Source: Lacibacter luteus (GTDB lineage: Bacteria > Bacteroidota > Bacteroidia > Chitinophagales > Chitinophagaceae). Taken from it: 64,000 nt of DNA. The notes below the pieces were generated by a model. It had not been told where the DNA came from, did no database searches, and saw nothing but the letters and a program-made list of their open reading frames with translations. Shown one piece after another: positions 48,289 through 57,650 of this stretch. Both the position numbers and the translations under genes were made by a program. The stretch is taken from the NCBI RefSeq assembly GCF_004118265.1, contig NZ_SDHW01000001.1:1364001-1428000 (forward strand), read 5' to 3'. How positions within the stretch are numbered: the first letter of the stretch is position 1; each line of letters opens with the position of its first letter.

Positions 48289-49088
48289 AATTCCTGAACA
48301 GCCGGACGGGTATCATCCCAACCCAGTTTAATTTTCAGTTCACGTTCCATCCAGTACTGTGCTTCAGGATAGATGGAAAAATTATTGATGGTTTTTATGC
48401 TGCGTTCGTACATGGCTTCATCGCCACGGAAGAGTTCATTAATAAACACAAAGCGATCATTAATGCCTATCGCTTTTTTAAGATCTTTTATCGCATTCGA
48501 TTCACTTAGCTTATGTACAATTTCTGCTTGATTATTTCCCAGCTGATCATTCAACGAGAGCTGTTTCCCGTTCATTACTTCATTTAAATCTTTACCAGCA
48601 GCAGGTGTGGGTGCAGGAGCCGGTTTGGGCTCTTCGTAATTGGGCTGATGAATAAGTGTTGGAACCTCAGGCTCTTCATCAAACAGTAAAACAGGTTTCT
48701 GCTGGTGTTGTTGAGCTTCCACCTTTTTAGCAAATTCGGCTTTCTGGCGAATCTCTTCCAGTTCGGCCTCAATTTCCTCTTCATCTATCTGCAGCACTTC
48801 TACAATTTTTTCGGCAGGTTTTTCTTCAATCTTCACTATTGCGGGTGGTACCAGTTTCGTTGCTGTAGCTGGGGCTGCTTCAACTTTTGTTTCAGCAACT
48901 GCAGTCGATATTCTTGCAGCAGGTAATACCACTGCAACACGGTTCGACCCGGCTGATTGTTTTGTTTGTTGCAAAGATTGTTCTAACTCGGCCCTCAACA
49001 TGTTTGTGAGTACCAACATCTGGGCTGCATCCGCATTACGCTGGAGTGCTTGCTGTAATTGTTCAACGAGAGAAACAATACGTTCCAT
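48258..49088 (-). CDS. Hypothetical protein, coiled-coil and proline-rich linker
   Basis: 276 residues, not recognised. Residues 1-45 are Gln/Leu-rich and heptad-like (MERIVSLVEQLQQALQRNADAAQ), likely a coiled coil. A long low-complexity Ala/Glu/Pro section follows (about 50-175, including PAPAPTPAAGKD). The C-terminal 95 residues look folded: ELSLNDQLG region, KDLKKAIGINDRFVFINELFRGDEAMYERS and WMERELKIKLGWD. No signal peptide or membrane helix, so cytoplasmic. It overlaps the waaA 3' end by 31 bases on the other strand and is divergent from tdk. Confidence 0.7.
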   Translation of the reverse strand: MERIVSLVEQLQQALQRNADAAQMLVLTNMLRAELEQSLQQTKQSAGSNRVAVVLPAARISTAVAETKVEAAPATATKLVPPAIVKIEEKPAEKIVEVLQIDEEEIEAELEEIRQKAEFAKKVEAQQHQQKPVLLFDEEPEVPTLIHQPNYEEPKPAPAPTPAAGKDLNEVMNGKQLSLNDQLGNNQAEIVHKLSESNAIKDLKKAIGINDRFVFINELFRGDEAMYERSIKTINNFSIYPEAQYWMERELKIKLGWDDTRPAVQEFYALVKRRFS

Positions 49089-49098
49089 GAATAGTGCT

Positions 49099-49106
49099 TA
49101 CTTTTG
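49099..49106 (+). promoter_or_regulatory. -7 box of tdk
   Basis: TACTTTTG in the gap between the unknown gene and tdk, 54 nt before the tdk ATG. No -33 TTG at the standard distance. Confidence 0.5.
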
Positions 49107-49160
49107 GCGGTATTGGAAATTTGCTGTTAAGTTACAACAGTTTAGCATAAAATATTGATA

Positions 49161-49730
49161 ATGTTTATTGAACCAAATATAAAAGGCGATCGTCGTGGCT
49201 GGATTGAAGTGATCTGCGGCTCCATGTTCAGTGGAAAAACAGAAGAGCTTATCCGCCGTTTAAAGCGTGCACGCATTGCCAATTTAAAAGTGGAGATTTT
49301 TAAACCGGCTGTGGATGTACGTTATGATGATGTGAAGATTGTATCGCACGATGAAAATGCTATTCAATCCACTCCTATCGATAATTCACAAAAGATATTG
49401 TTGCTGGCGCAGGATGTGGAAGTAGTGGGTATTGATGAAGCCCAGTTTTTTGATGCAGAAATCACCAATGTATGCGAACAGTTGGCTTTACGTGGAGCAA
49501 GGGTTATTGTTGCCGGACTTGATATGGATTATAAAGCACAACCTTTCGGACAAATGCCCAACCTCCTTGCTGTTGCTGATTATATTACCAAGCTGCACGC
49601 CATTTGTGTAGTGTGTGGTAATATTGCCAACTACTCGTACCGCACTTCAAGCGAAGGAGCACAGGTAGTGTTGGGTGAAAAAGATAAGTACGAACCCCGC
49701 TGCAGGCATTGCTATCATCAGCACAACTAA
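49161..49730 (+). CDS. tdk: Thymidine kinase
   Basis: 189 residues from ATG 49161 ([20 protein letters not shown]); a TTG two codons earlier is less likely. The P-loop is [11 protein letters not shown], the Walker B-like site is GIDEAQFFD, and four zinc ligands come from CVVCGN and CRHCYH near the C-terminus. It phosphorylates thymidine in the salvage pathway. It is 30 nt ahead of ccmB and probably shares its transcript. Confidence 0.97.
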   Translation: MFIEPNIKGDRRGWIEVICGSMFSGKTEELIRRLKRARIANLKVEIFKPAVDVRYDDVKIVSHDENAIQSTPIDNSQKILLLAQDVEVVGIDEAQFFDAEITNVCEQLALRGARVIVAGLDMDYKAQPFGQMPNLLAVADYITKLHAICVVCGNIANYSYRTSSEGAQVVLGEKDKYEPRCRHCYHQHN

Positions 49731-49760
49731 AATTATTATCTACTGTTTTAAGCTTACGTA

Positions 49761-50423
49761 TTGATATCAGCACAAAAAATAGCAACCCTGTTCAAAAAAG
49801 ATCTGCTGCTCGAAATAAGACAGCAGTACACATTTTACGGCATTCTTCTTTACATAGCCTGTACCGTATATATTCTTTTTCTTGCAGTAAACGAACCCGA
49901 TGCATCGGTGTGGAATGCCTTGTTTTGGGTAAACATGCTCTTCATCAGCATTAATGCAGTAGCTAAAAGTTTTTTGCAGGAAAGCCGTGGCCGCATGCTG
50001 TACTATTATTCCATTGCAAGCCCGCAGGAGTTTATTCTTGCAAAACTTTTTTACAATGTTTTGCTGATGCTTGTAATGAGTTTGCTGAGCCTGCTTACGT
50101 TTGGCTTTTTTCTTGGTGCCCCTTTTTTACATGCGCTTCAGTTTACCGGCATTACCATTTTAGGTGGTGTAAGTATGAGCCTGGTATTTACTTTACTGGC
50201 TGCTATCGCCTCAAGAGCAAATCAGAATGCAGCCATTATGGTCATCATGGGTTTCCCCATCATCATTCCTCAATTATTGCTGCTGATACGTATTTCAAAG
50301 GCCGCTTTTGGCGAAATGTTTAAAGACGGAGCCGTATTGCAAATGGTGCTTTTATTAGGCGGTCTCGATGTTCTTGTGCTGGCTTTGTGTATGATTTTGT
50401 TTCCGTTTTTATGGAAAGATTAG
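49761..50423 (+). CDS. ccmB: Heme exporter protein CcmB
   Basis: 220 residues with six hydrophobic helices and a start at TTG 49761 (MISAQKIATLFKKDLLLEIRQQY). The N-terminal amphipathic segment and the RGRMLYYYSIASPQEFILAKLFYN region are family marks. CcmB is the membrane part of the CcmAB transporter used in cytochrome c maturation. The ATPase gene ccmA is not adjacent; ccmC and a ccmD-like gene follow. Confidence 0.88.
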   Translation: MISAQKIATLFKKDLLLEIRQQYTFYGILLYIACTVYILFLAVNEPDASVWNALFWVNMLFISINAVAKSFLQESRGRMLYYYSIASPQEFILAKLFYNVLLMLVMSLLSLLTFGFFLGAPFLHALQFTGITILGGVSMSLVFTLLAAIASRANQNAAIMVIMGFPIIIPQLLLLIRISKAAFGEMFKDGAVLQMVLLLGGLDVLVLALCMILFPFLWKD

Positions 50424-50434
50424 AGGTCAACCAC

Positions 50435-50442
50435 TAACTTTG
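50435..50442 (+). promoter_or_regulatory. -7 box before ccmC
   Basis: TAACTTTG followed by CCGCAC, in the gap after ccmB, 55 nt before the ccmC ATG. It would allow ccmC, the ccmD-like gene and perhaps gdhA to be made without ccmB. Confidence 0.5.
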
Positions 50443-50497
50443 CCGCACTTTAAGCAGGCAAAACAAATGTTTGTGTTTGTTTTTTAAAGCTGATTAT

Positions 50498-51190
50498 ATG
50501 CATAAATCCTGGTGGAAGATAACTGCCGTTGTTTTACTTGTTTACACCATTGTTGGTGGCTTTTTAATGGATGTACCACGGCTCTTCATTCTCAACGAAT
50601 CTATACGCAATCTTTATTTTCATGTAAGCATGTGGTTTACCATGATGATTCTGTTTTGCGTAAGCCTTGTGTACAGTATTAAATACCTGCGTACGCAAAA
50701 ATACCGGAACGATGTTTTCGCATCTGCATTTGCTGGCACCGGCACTTTTATGGGGTTGCTTGGTTATGCTACCGGTGCGGTATGGGCTAATTATACATGG
50801 GTCACCGATCAGGGACAATCGCTCAGTAACATTTTAAAAGAGCCGAAACTTTTAGGTGCCGGTATTGCCATCCTTATCTACTGTGCCTATTTTGTTTTAC
50901 GTGGAAGTTTTACCGATATCGATAAACGTGCACGAGTAACAGCAGTGTACAACATTTTTGCATTTGCCATGTTGTTTCCAACCATATGGATCATTCCCCG
51001 TTTGGTAGGCAGTTTGCACCCAGGTGCACCCGGCAGCGAAAGTGGAAATCCTGCTTTAAATTTTAATGATATCGACAGCCGTTTGCGTATGGTTTTTTAC
51101 CCTGCAGTACTTGGCTGGACTTTATTAGCTGTTTGGATTTCTACGATCAAAATCAGAATAAAACTTTTGTCCGATAAATCACTCTTATAA
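50498..51190 (+). CDS. ccmC: Cytochrome c biogenesis protein CcmC
   Basis: 230 residues from ATG 50498 (MHKSWWKITAVVLLVYTIVGG). Six membrane helices, and the heme-handling WGAYWTW-like tryptophan motif appears as AVWANYTWVTDQ (about residues 98-109); conserved His residues lie in LYFHVSMW and GSLHPGAPG. It presents heme for attachment to CcmE in the periplasm. The stop codon overlaps the start of the CcmD-like gene by one base. Confidence 0.93.
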   Translation: MHKSWWKITAVVLLVYTIVGGFLMDVPRLFILNESIRNLYFHVSMWFTMMILFCVSLVYSIKYLRTQKYRNDVFASAFAGTGTFMGLLGYATGAVWANYTWVTDQGQSLSNILKEPKLLGAGIAILIYCAYFVLRGSFTDIDKRARVTAVYNIFAFAMLFPTIWIIPRLVGSLHPGAPGSESGNPALNFNDIDSRLRMVFYPAVLGWTLLAVWISTIKIRIKLLSDKSLL

Positions 51191-51417
51191 TGAAGAAACT
51201 ATTCCTCGCTTTCCTGCTTTTAGCAACAAACATTTTGCTTTTTGCATCTTCTGCTGCTGCTCAGGCGGAGCAGCCCGAAATGGCAGATGCTATGCGTAGC
51301 AATGGAAAGATATATGTTGTGGTTGCAGTGTGTTTAATTATCTTATTTGGTCTTATTGGTTATGTTATCCGTATCGACCGCAAACTGTCGAAACTCGAAA
51401 AACAATCAAGAGACTAA
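51190..51417 (+). CDS. CcmD-like small membrane protein
   Basis: 75 residues with a cleavable signal or first helix (MKKLFLAFLLLATNILLFASSAAAQ) and one more membrane helix (about residues 39-61, IYVVVAVCLIILFGLIGYVI) ending in a charged tail (RIDRKLSKLEKQS). Size, position directly behind ccmC and topology agree with the CcmD-family proteins of Bacteroidota, which help release holo-CcmE. Sequence alone would not identify it. Confidence 0.75.
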   Translation: MKKLFLAFLLLATNILLFASSAAAQAEQPEMADAMRSNGKIYVVVAVCLIILFGLIGYVIRIDRKLSKLEKQSRD

Positions 51418-51449
51418 ACGATTGCTATATTCATTTTAAAAACGATTGT

Positions 51450-52868
51450 ATGTCAACTACGAATTACAGCTTTTTCGGTGCAGTAGAACAGAGCTTCGAT
51501 AAAGCCGCAGCTTTTACAAAATGGGATAAGGGTATCCTTGAACAGATCAAACAATGTAACAGTGTGTATCAAATGCGTTTCCCTGTTAAAATGGACGATG
51601 GTTCCATTGAAGTAGTGGAAGCTTACCGTGTACAACACTCTCAACACAAAACACCTTGTAAAGGCGGTATCCGCTTTTCTATGGAAGTAAACCAGGACGA
51701 AGTAATGGCACTTGCAGCACTTATGACCTATAAGTGTGCAATTGTAAACGTTCCGTTTGGTGGTGCGAAAGGTGGTATCAAAATAAGTCCACGCAAACGC
51801 TCGGCTTACGAACTTGAAAAAATTACACGCCGCTACACAGCAGAATTAGTGAAGAAAAACTTCATCGGACCCGGCATTGATGTTCCTGCTCCTGATTACG
51901 GAACAGGCGAACGTGAAATGGCGTGGATCGTTGATACCTACAGTTCATTACGCCCCGGCGAAATTGATGCTGCAGGTTGTGTTACAGGTAAGCCTGTTTC
52001 GCAAGGTGGTGTAAGAGGCCGTCGTGAAGCTACAGGTCTTGGTGTTTTCTATGGCATACGTGAAGTATGTAACATGGAAGATGTGATGAGCAAGCTTGGA
52101 CTTACAACAGGTTTGGAAGGCAAGCGTGTAATTGTACAAGGTTTGGGTAACGTAGGTTTCCATTCCGCAAAATTCTTCCAACAGGCAGGTGCTAAAATTG
52201 TTGCGCTTGCAGAATATGAAGGAAGCATTTACAATTATGATGGTTTGGATGTTGACGCTGTGTTTAAACATCGTGTAGAAACAAAATCTATCCTCAACTT
52301 CCCCGGAGCTACCAACTGCGAAAAAAATACAGATGCATTGGAATTGGAATGCGACATTTTAATTCCTGCAGCATTGGAAAACGTAATTAATGCAGATAAT
52401 GCACCACGTGTAAAAACAAAAATCATTGGAGAAGCTGCAAACGGTCCGTTAACTCCTGAAGCCGATGAAATTTTTGTTGCAAATGGCGTGTTGGTTGTAC
52501 CCGATATGTTTTTAAATGCCGGTGGTGTAACTGTTTCTTATTTCGAATGGTTAAAAAACCTCAGTCACGTTCGTTACGGTCGTTTGGAAAAACGTTTTAC
52601 CGAGAATATGAACACAAACATTCTTGGCCAGATGGAATTCCTGAGCGGTAAAAAAGTAAAGAAAGAACACCGTGATGCTATTACACACGGACCAGACGAA
52701 GTTGACTTAGTGTACAGTGGTTTGGAAGAAACAATGATTACTGCAGTAAACGAAGTAATGGATTGCTGGAAACAAAATCCTGCTATTCCTGATATGCGCA
52801 CTGCAGCTTATGTTGTTGCAATTAACAAAGTAGCTATCAGCTACGCAGAGCTGGGTATTTTCCCATAA
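51450..52868 (+). CDS. gdhA: Glutamate dehydrogenase (Glu/Leu/Phe/Val family)
   Basis: 472 residues from ATG 51450 (MSTTNYSFFGAVEQSF); the frame is open to 51330 inside the ccmD-like gene, but those codons are unrelated. The substrate-binding site reads HKTPCKGGIRFS, the catalytic Lys is in VPFGGAKGGIKI, and the dinucleotide-binding VIVQGLGNVGFHSAKFF opens the C-terminal domain. It interconverts glutamate and 2-oxoglutarate with ammonia, linking carbon and nitrogen metabolism. The choice of NAD or NADP is not clear from the motif. It ends at a terminator at 52891-52922. Confidence 0.95.
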   Translation: MSTTNYSFFGAVEQSFDKAAAFTKWDKGILEQIKQCNSVYQMRFPVKMDDGSIEVVEAYRVQHSQHKTPCKGGIRFSMEVNQDEVMALAALMTYKCAIVNVPFGGAKGGIKISPRKRSAYELEKITRRYTAELVKKNFIGPGIDVPAPDYGTGEREMAWIVDTYSSLRPGEIDAAGCVTGKPVSQGGVRGRREATGLGVFYGIREVCNMEDVMSKLGLTTGLEGKRVIVQGLGNVGFHSAKFFQQAGAKIVALAEYEGSIYNYDGLDVDAVFKHRVETKSILNFPGATNCEKNTDALELECDILIPAALENVINADNAPRVKTKIIGEAANGPLTPEADEIFVANGVLVVPDMFLNAGGVTVSYFEWLKNLSHVRYGRLEKRFTENMNTNILGQMEFLSGKKVKKEHRDAITHGPDEVDLVYSGLEETMITAVNEVMDCWKQNPAIPDMRTAAYVVAINKVAISYAELGIFP

Positions 52869-52890
52869 CAGAATCAATCTTTCGCAATAC

Positions 52891-52922
52891 AAATCCCGCC
52901 AATACAATGGCGGGATTTTTTT
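52891..52922 (+). terminator. Terminator of gdhA
   Basis: AAATCCCGCC-AATACAAT-GGCGGGATTT hairpin followed by a T-run, 23 bases past the stop codon. The remaining 220 bases to the protease gene hold no gene. Confidence 0.9.
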
Positions 52923-53141
52923 ATTCACCACGTAATGAATAAGTCCAAAGAACAGAGCTGCTGTTATTTCTATGACAGTTATTTTTAAGAGAAACTGTAA
53001 CTTTAGGAGAACTACGAAGGTCTTCATAACTGTTTGTTAAATGTGGCTTCATGGTAGGTCTGAAATGATGGCAGCTTCGTTATTTTACAAACAGAAAGGC
53101 ACAGCCTTTGATATTTTGAACATTAAAAAAAGAAGATAAAG

Positions 53142-54647
53142 ATGAAAGCAAAACACATTCTCGTAACCGTACTTGTTAGTGCAGTTACTGCGCTCTCAAG
53201 TGTTTTCCTCTATGCAAAACTGAGCAGCAGAAACGGTTCTGTAAGCAAAAGCCAGGGCGAAATTCCTGCAAACTACGCAGGCTTGTTTGATGGTGGCGGA
53301 ACACCCGGCCCGGTAGATTTTGAAGCAGCAGCTAATTCCACAGTAGCAGCCGTAGTGCACATTAAAACCAAAACAAATCCTACACAAACAAACAATACAC
53401 AACGTCGCCGCAGCAATCCTTTTGGCGATATGTTTGGCGATGATCTGTTCGATCAGTTTTTTGGCAGTCCTCAAAACACACGTCCGCAAATGGCGAGTGG
53501 CAGTGGTGTATTTATTTCGGCCGATGGTTACATTGTTACCAACAACCACGTGGTTGATGGTGCAGATGAAGTAACCGTTACACTCAATACAAAAAAACAA
53601 TACAAGGCCAAAGTAGTTGCTACGGATGCAAATACCGATCTGGCTGTTATTAAAATTGATGGATCAGGATTCCCTTACCTGTTGTATGGTAATTCTGATG
53701 AAGTAAAGCTTGGCCAATGGGTATTGGCAGTTGGTTATCCGTTAACACTTGAAACTACCGTTACTGCGGGTATTGTGAGTGCCAAGTATCGTTTCCTTGG
53801 TATTAACCAACGTAATGCCGGCCGTAACGCAAACGTGGTTGAAAGCTTTATTCAAACTGATGCTGCGGTTAACCAGGGTAACAGTGGTGGGGCATTGGTT
53901 AATACAAGTGGGCAGCTGATTGGTATTAACGCTGCAATTGCATCTCCTACCGGAACATACGCCGGTTATTCATACGCTATTCCTGTAAACATTGTAAAGA
54001 AAGTAGTGGATGATTTGATTAAGTTCGGAACAGTACAACGTGCATTCCTTGGTATTCGTCCGGAAGCAAATGCAGATGAAGACACTGATTCGCAAATTAA
54101 AGAGGGCGATGGTGTTGTTATTGGCGAAGTAATGAGTAACAGCGCAGCTGCTGATGCAGGTTTAAAGAAAGGTGATAAAATTATTAAGCTCGATAACAAA
54201 GCGGTATCAACCTGGTACGAATTAACAGGTACAGTTGCAAGCTACCGCCCCGGACAAAAATTAAATGTTACGTTTATCCGCAACGGCAAAGAACAAACAG
54301 CAGCCCTTACACTTAAAAACAGCAGTGGTAATACAGAGATCGTAAAAACTTCTGCATTAGATAAATTAGGTGTTGAGCTGGAAACACTCGATGCTAAAAA
54401 AGCAAAAGAATATGGTGTTGAAGGTGGTGTTGTTGTAAAAACATTAAGCGATGGTTTAATAGCCGAACAAACAACAATTAAAAAAGGCTTTATCATTGTT
54501 CGTGCAGGTGGCAAAACCGTGAAGTCGGTTGATGAACTTACAAGAATTATTGAAAGTGCAGGCAACAGTGTTATCGTAGAAGGGATCTATCCCGGCTACG
54601 AAGGTGTTTACCAATATGCAATTAACGATTTAAGAAACGAACCCTGA
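53142..54647 (+). CDS. Periplasmic serine protease, HtrA/Deg family
   Basis: 501 residues with an N-terminal signal or anchor (MKAKHILVTVLVSAVTALSSVFLYAKL). The trypsin-like triad is His136 (TNNHVVDG), Asp166 (NTDLAVIK) and Ser248 (NQGNSGGAL). Two PDZ domains follow: residues about 295-385 (IGEVMSNSAAADAGLKKGDKI) and 400-495 (GVVVKTLSDGLIAEQ). Deg proteases remove or refold damaged envelope proteins. Standing alone, with a TATTTTG-like near-consensus before it and a terminator after it. Confidence 0.95.
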   Translation: MKAKHILVTVLVSAVTALSSVFLYAKLSSRNGSVSKSQGEIPANYAGLFDGGGTPGPVDFEAAANSTVAAVVHIKTKTNPTQTNNTQRRRSNPFGDMFGDDLFDQFFGSPQNTRPQMASGSGVFISADGYIVTNNHVVDGADEVTVTLNTKKQYKAKVVATDANTDLAVIKIDGSGFPYLLYGNSDEVKLGQWVLAVGYPLTLETTVTAGIVSAKYRFLGINQRNAGRNANVVESFIQTDAAVNQGNSGGALVNTSGQLIGINAAIASPTGTYAGYSYAIPVNIVKKVVDDLIKFGTVQRAFLGIRPEANADEDTDSQIKEGDGVVIGEVMSNSAAADAGLKKGDKIIKLDNKAVSTWYELTGTVASYRPGQKLNVTFIRNGKEQTAALTLKNSSGNTEIVKTSALDKLGVELETLDAKKAKEYGVEGGVVVKTLSDGLIAEQTTIKKGFIIVRAGGKTVKSVDELTRIIESAGNSVIVEGIYPGYEGVYQYAINDLRNEP

Positions 54648-54664
54648 AAGAGATAATTATCAAC

Positions 54665-54699
54665 TAAAAAGTCCCCGTTAAAAACGGGGACTTTTTTTT
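54665..54699. terminator. Bidirectional terminator between protease and GH13 genes
   Basis: AGTCCCCGTT and AACGGGGACT hairpin with A5 on the left and T8 on the right. It ends the protease transcript and, read from the other strand, the convergent GH13 gene. Confidence 0.88.
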
Positions 54700-55990
54700 A
54701 TGCTTTTTGTAAAACAAGATAACCCCATTTGTCAAGCGTAAATTCATCGGCGCTATTGTAAGTTTTCTCCGAAAACAGTTCGGTAAAGTTTCCACGTACA
54801 CGCATATCATGTAAAACAAGCTGTACGGGCTTGTCCGAAAAATTAAGCAACACTAACAACTCTGCTTCACCATTTTTCCGAACAAAACAAAACACATAGT
54901 CGGGTTCTGTTGTTGCAATCCGCCATGTAATGGCAGCATTATTCTTCCCGGCAAACACAGCATATTCTTTACGCAGGTGTAACAGCTTCTGATAAAACGT
55001 ATGCAGCTTTGGTTTGTCTGTCCATTCTATTTCATCCTTATCAAAAAACTGCAGGCGCTTGTTGTTTGGCAATTCCTGTCCGCTATAAATTAACGGCACC
55101 CCACTCCATGTACAACTGAATACAGCTAATGGTAATGCCATCTTACCATATTTTTCATATTCACTTCCGTTCCAGCTGTTTTCATCATGATTACTCGTAA
55201 AGAACGATTGCAGGTGTGTTGAAGGATTTCGATGCCTGTATCCTTCTAACGCTTTATCTAGCTCAACAACTTTTTTCCTGTGCTTATAAAATTCTTCGCT
55301 GATGTGCATCCAATGCCAGGTATAACTTACATCAAACACATGTGCAAAAGGCTCATCGTTCCATTGATCAAATTCGCCCAGCCAAAACAAAGGACGTAGC
55401 TTATCCAGGGCTCTTCTTGATTCAGCCCAGAAATCAACCGGCACAAGCATGGCCATATCGCAACGGAAACCATCAATGCCGCATTCGCTGACCCAAAACT
55501 TCATGGCATCAATCATTGCTTTGCGTAAAGCAGGATTGTAAAAATTGAGATGAATAACATCTTCCCAATTTTCAACAGGAGGTTTAAAATTTCCCTGGTG
55601 ATCCTGTGTATAATAGTCTGGGTTACTGATCGTCCATTCATGATCCCAACCGGTATGGTTCGCTACCCAATCGATGATCACTTTCATACCCAATGAATGG
55701 ATTTGCTGAACAAGTGCTTTAAATTCTGCAACAGTTCCAAACTCCGGATTGGTATCTACGTAACTGGAACAGGCGTAGTAACTGCCCAATGTTCCTTTAC
55801 GGTTCTTCACGGAGATGGGCGTTACCGGCATAAACCAGATAATCTCCACACCCATATCTTTCAAACGTGTTAAATGTTTTGCAAACGAAGCAAAGGTTCC
55901 TTCCTTGGTATATTGCCGCAGGTTCACCTCATAAATATTCGATGAATGAACCCATTCCGCAGGTTTAAATTCAGCAGCCATAGTGGTCAT
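54698..55990 (-). CDS. Glycoside hydrolase family 13, alpha-amylase type
   Basis: 430 residues without a signal peptide, so cytoplasmic. Region I DWVANHTGWD, region II GFRCDMAML with nucleophile Asp178, region III WLGEFDQW with acid/base Glu206, and region IV TSNHDENSW with Asp269 are all intact. A short C-terminal beta domain follows (AELLVLLNFSDKPVQLVL). Likely acts on alpha-1,4 glucans such as glycogen or maltodextrin inside the cell. Starts MTTMAAEFKPAEW; the second Met (55981) is also possible. Confidence 0.93.
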   Translation of the reverse strand: MTTMAAEFKPAEWVHSSNIYEVNLRQYTKEGTFASFAKHLTRLKDMGVEIIWFMPVTPISVKNRKGTLGSYYACSSYVDTNPEFGTVAEFKALVQQIHSLGMKVIIDWVANHTGWDHEWTISNPDYYTQDHQGNFKPPVENWEDVIHLNFYNPALRKAMIDAMKFWVSECGIDGFRCDMAMLVPVDFWAESRRALDKLRPLFWLGEFDQWNDEPFAHVFDVSYTWHWMHISEEFYKHRKKVVELDKALEGYRHRNPSTHLQSFFTSNHDENSWNGSEYEKYGKMALPLAVFSCTWSGVPLIYSGQELPNNKRLQFFDKDEIEWTDKPKLHTFYQKLLHLRKEYAVFAGKNNAAITWRIATTEPDYVFCFVRKNGEAELLVLLNFSDKPVQLVLHDMRVRGNFTELFSEKTYNSADEFTLDKWGYLVLQKA

Positions 55991-56082
55991 AATTCAACCC
56001 CAATAATACGAACCAATCTGCAAATGGCGGCAGCAGGCGTATTGGCTTCTTTTCGGCGGTGTTTCCATGGCAGTAAACCTTG

Positions 56083-56090
56083 TACCTTTG
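56083..56090 (+). promoter_or_regulatory. -7 box of ispH
   Basis: TACCTTTG followed by CAACAG, 18 nt before the ATG at 56109. It lies inside the longer open frame that begins at 56067, which argues for the later start. No -33 TTG at standard distance. Confidence 0.6.
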
Positions 56091-56108
56091 CAACAGTTAT
56101 ACACTACC

Positions 56109-57335
56109 ATGAAGAAGTTTGAAGTACCGAATATTTACCGCAGTTCATTTATCACAGCAATAAAAAATAAACGTAAACAGGATGACAAACTGAAGAAGGA
56201 TTTTACGCCTACACTGCTCGATCTTGGAGATGTGCAGTTTTACCTGGCCCGTCATTTTGGTTTTTGTTATGGTGTTGAAAACGCAATTGAGATTGCATTT
56301 AAAACGATTGATGAAAATCCCGGCAAACGTATTTTTTTATTGAGTGAAATGATTCACAACCCGCAGGTAAATGCAACACTAATTGAAAGAGGCGTGCAGT
56401 TTCTTCAGGATACTTATGGTAAACAGCTGATTCCTTTTGATAGTATTACAAGTGATGATGTAGTGATTATTCCTGCATTTGGCACCACACTCGACATTGA
56501 AGCTATGCTGAACAACAAAGGAATTAAAACGGAGAAGTATAACACGACCTGCCCGTTTGTAGAAAAAGTATGGAACCGTAGTGAACAGATCGCTGCAAAA
56601 GGTTACTCCATTGTTATACACGGTAAACCAAAACACGAAGAAACAAGAGCAACTTTTTCACATGCAAGTTCGCACACCCCAACTGTAATTGTAAACGATA
56701 TGCAGGAAACAATTGCGCTCGGAAAATATATTACGGGGGAAAAAGATGCGCATTTGTTTTACGATGAATTTAAAGGACATTATTCTGAAGGCTTTGATAT
56801 TGCAAAAGACCTGCAACGTTTCGGCGTGGTAAACCAAACAACACAACTCGCAAGCGATACCCAGGCTATTGCAGAATATTTCAAAGATTTAATTACCAAT
56901 TACTACAATCTTACTGCTGAAACAATCGGCGAACGTTTTGCCGACACAAGAGATACGCTTTGTTATGCAACAAACGATAACCAGACAGCAGTATCAGGCA
57001 TGTTGGAAACTGAAGCCGATCTTGCAATTATTGTTGGCGGTTACAACAGCTCTAACACAACTCATCTTGTTGAGTTATGCGAAGAAAAACTTCCTGTGTA
57101 CTTTATTAACAGCACCGACAAAATTTTGTCTGCAACAGAAATCATGCATTTCAATTTTCATAACAAGCAGGAATATGTTACAAAAGATTTCCTACCGGCA
57201 AAACGTCCGGTAAAGATCATGGTAAGCAGCGGAGCGTCCTGTCCCGATTCACTTGTTGAAGATGTAATGGATAAACTTGCAGAAATACTGAATGCACGTG
57301 AAGAATTTGATAATATGAAAAAAAAATACGCATAA
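56109..57335 (+). CDS. ispH: 4-hydroxy-3-methylbut-2-enyl diphosphate reductase
   Basis: 408 residues from ATG 56109 (MKKFEVPNIYRSSFITAIKN). The last step of the MEP pathway, giving IPP and DMAPP. The three cysteines that hold the [4Fe-4S] cluster are Cys53 (HFGFCYGVENA), Cys148 (TTCPFVEKV) and Cys285 (TLCYATNDNQ). It is longer than the E. coli enzyme (about 316) because of an N-terminal extension of about 35 residues and insertions around 215-240, a form usual in Bacteroidota. It ends at a strong terminator. Confidence 0.96.
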   Translation: MKKFEVPNIYRSSFITAIKNKRKQDDKLKKDFTPTLLDLGDVQFYLARHFGFCYGVENAIEIAFKTIDENPGKRIFLLSEMIHNPQVNATLIERGVQFLQDTYGKQLIPFDSITSDDVVIIPAFGTTLDIEAMLNNKGIKTEKYNTTCPFVEKVWNRSEQIAAKGYSIVIHGKPKHEETRATFSHASSHTPTVIVNDMQETIALGKYITGEKDAHLFYDEFKGHYSEGFDIAKDLQRFGVVNQTTQLASDTQAIAEYFKDLITNYYNLTAETIGERFADTRDTLCYATNDNQTAVSGMLETEADLAIIVGGYNSSNTTHLVELCEEKLPVYFINSTDKILSATEIMHFNFHNKQEYVTKDFLPAKRPVKIMVSSGASCPDSLVEDVMDKLAEILNAREEFDNMKKKYA

Positions 57336-57370
57336 AGCGAAAGGAGCCGATTGGCTCCTTTCGCTTTTTA
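57336..57370 (+). terminator. Terminator of ispH
   Basis: Perfect 12-bp stem GCGAAAGGAGCC-GATT-GGCTCCTTTCGC followed by T5, directly after the ispH stop. Between here and 57585 (about 210 bases) I see no gene or RNA. Confidence 0.92.
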
Positions 57371-57584
57371 CTTCTGGCTGTTTATTCAACCACAATCTTT
57401 GCCATACTTAAACCAAGCTCTTTAAACTAACACCTAACTAAACAAATTACCGGTGCAAACTGTAGAAACAAATAGAACCCTTTTGATGTATTTCATTTTC
57501 ATTAAACATTAAACATAAGGGGTACATTCTTTATAAAACATGGCTGTTATCGGAATATGCTTATACAACGACTTTCTTCATAAA

Positions 57585-57613
57585 ACAAGCGTGCCTCCAA
57601 TGGAGGCACGCTT
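57585..57613 (-). terminator. Terminator of the first T9SS cargo gene
   Basis: AAGCGTGCCTC-CAATG-GAGGCACGCTT hairpin; on the minus strand it is followed by GTTTTA. It is 38 bases past the cargo gene's stop codon. A matching hairpin is at the same place behind the second cargo gene. Confidence 0.85.
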
Positions 57614-57650
57614 TCTCTTCGGTTCTATCTGGTTTTTCTGTCCAAACAGT

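Noticed and set aside
56067-56108. Longer N-terminus of IspH starting at 56067
   Set aside because: A TAnnTTTG box lies within that stretch and the first conserved part begins after 56109.
57371-57584. Possible small gene or RNA in the gap after ispH
   Set aside because: AT-rich, no credible frame or fold besides the two flanking terminators.
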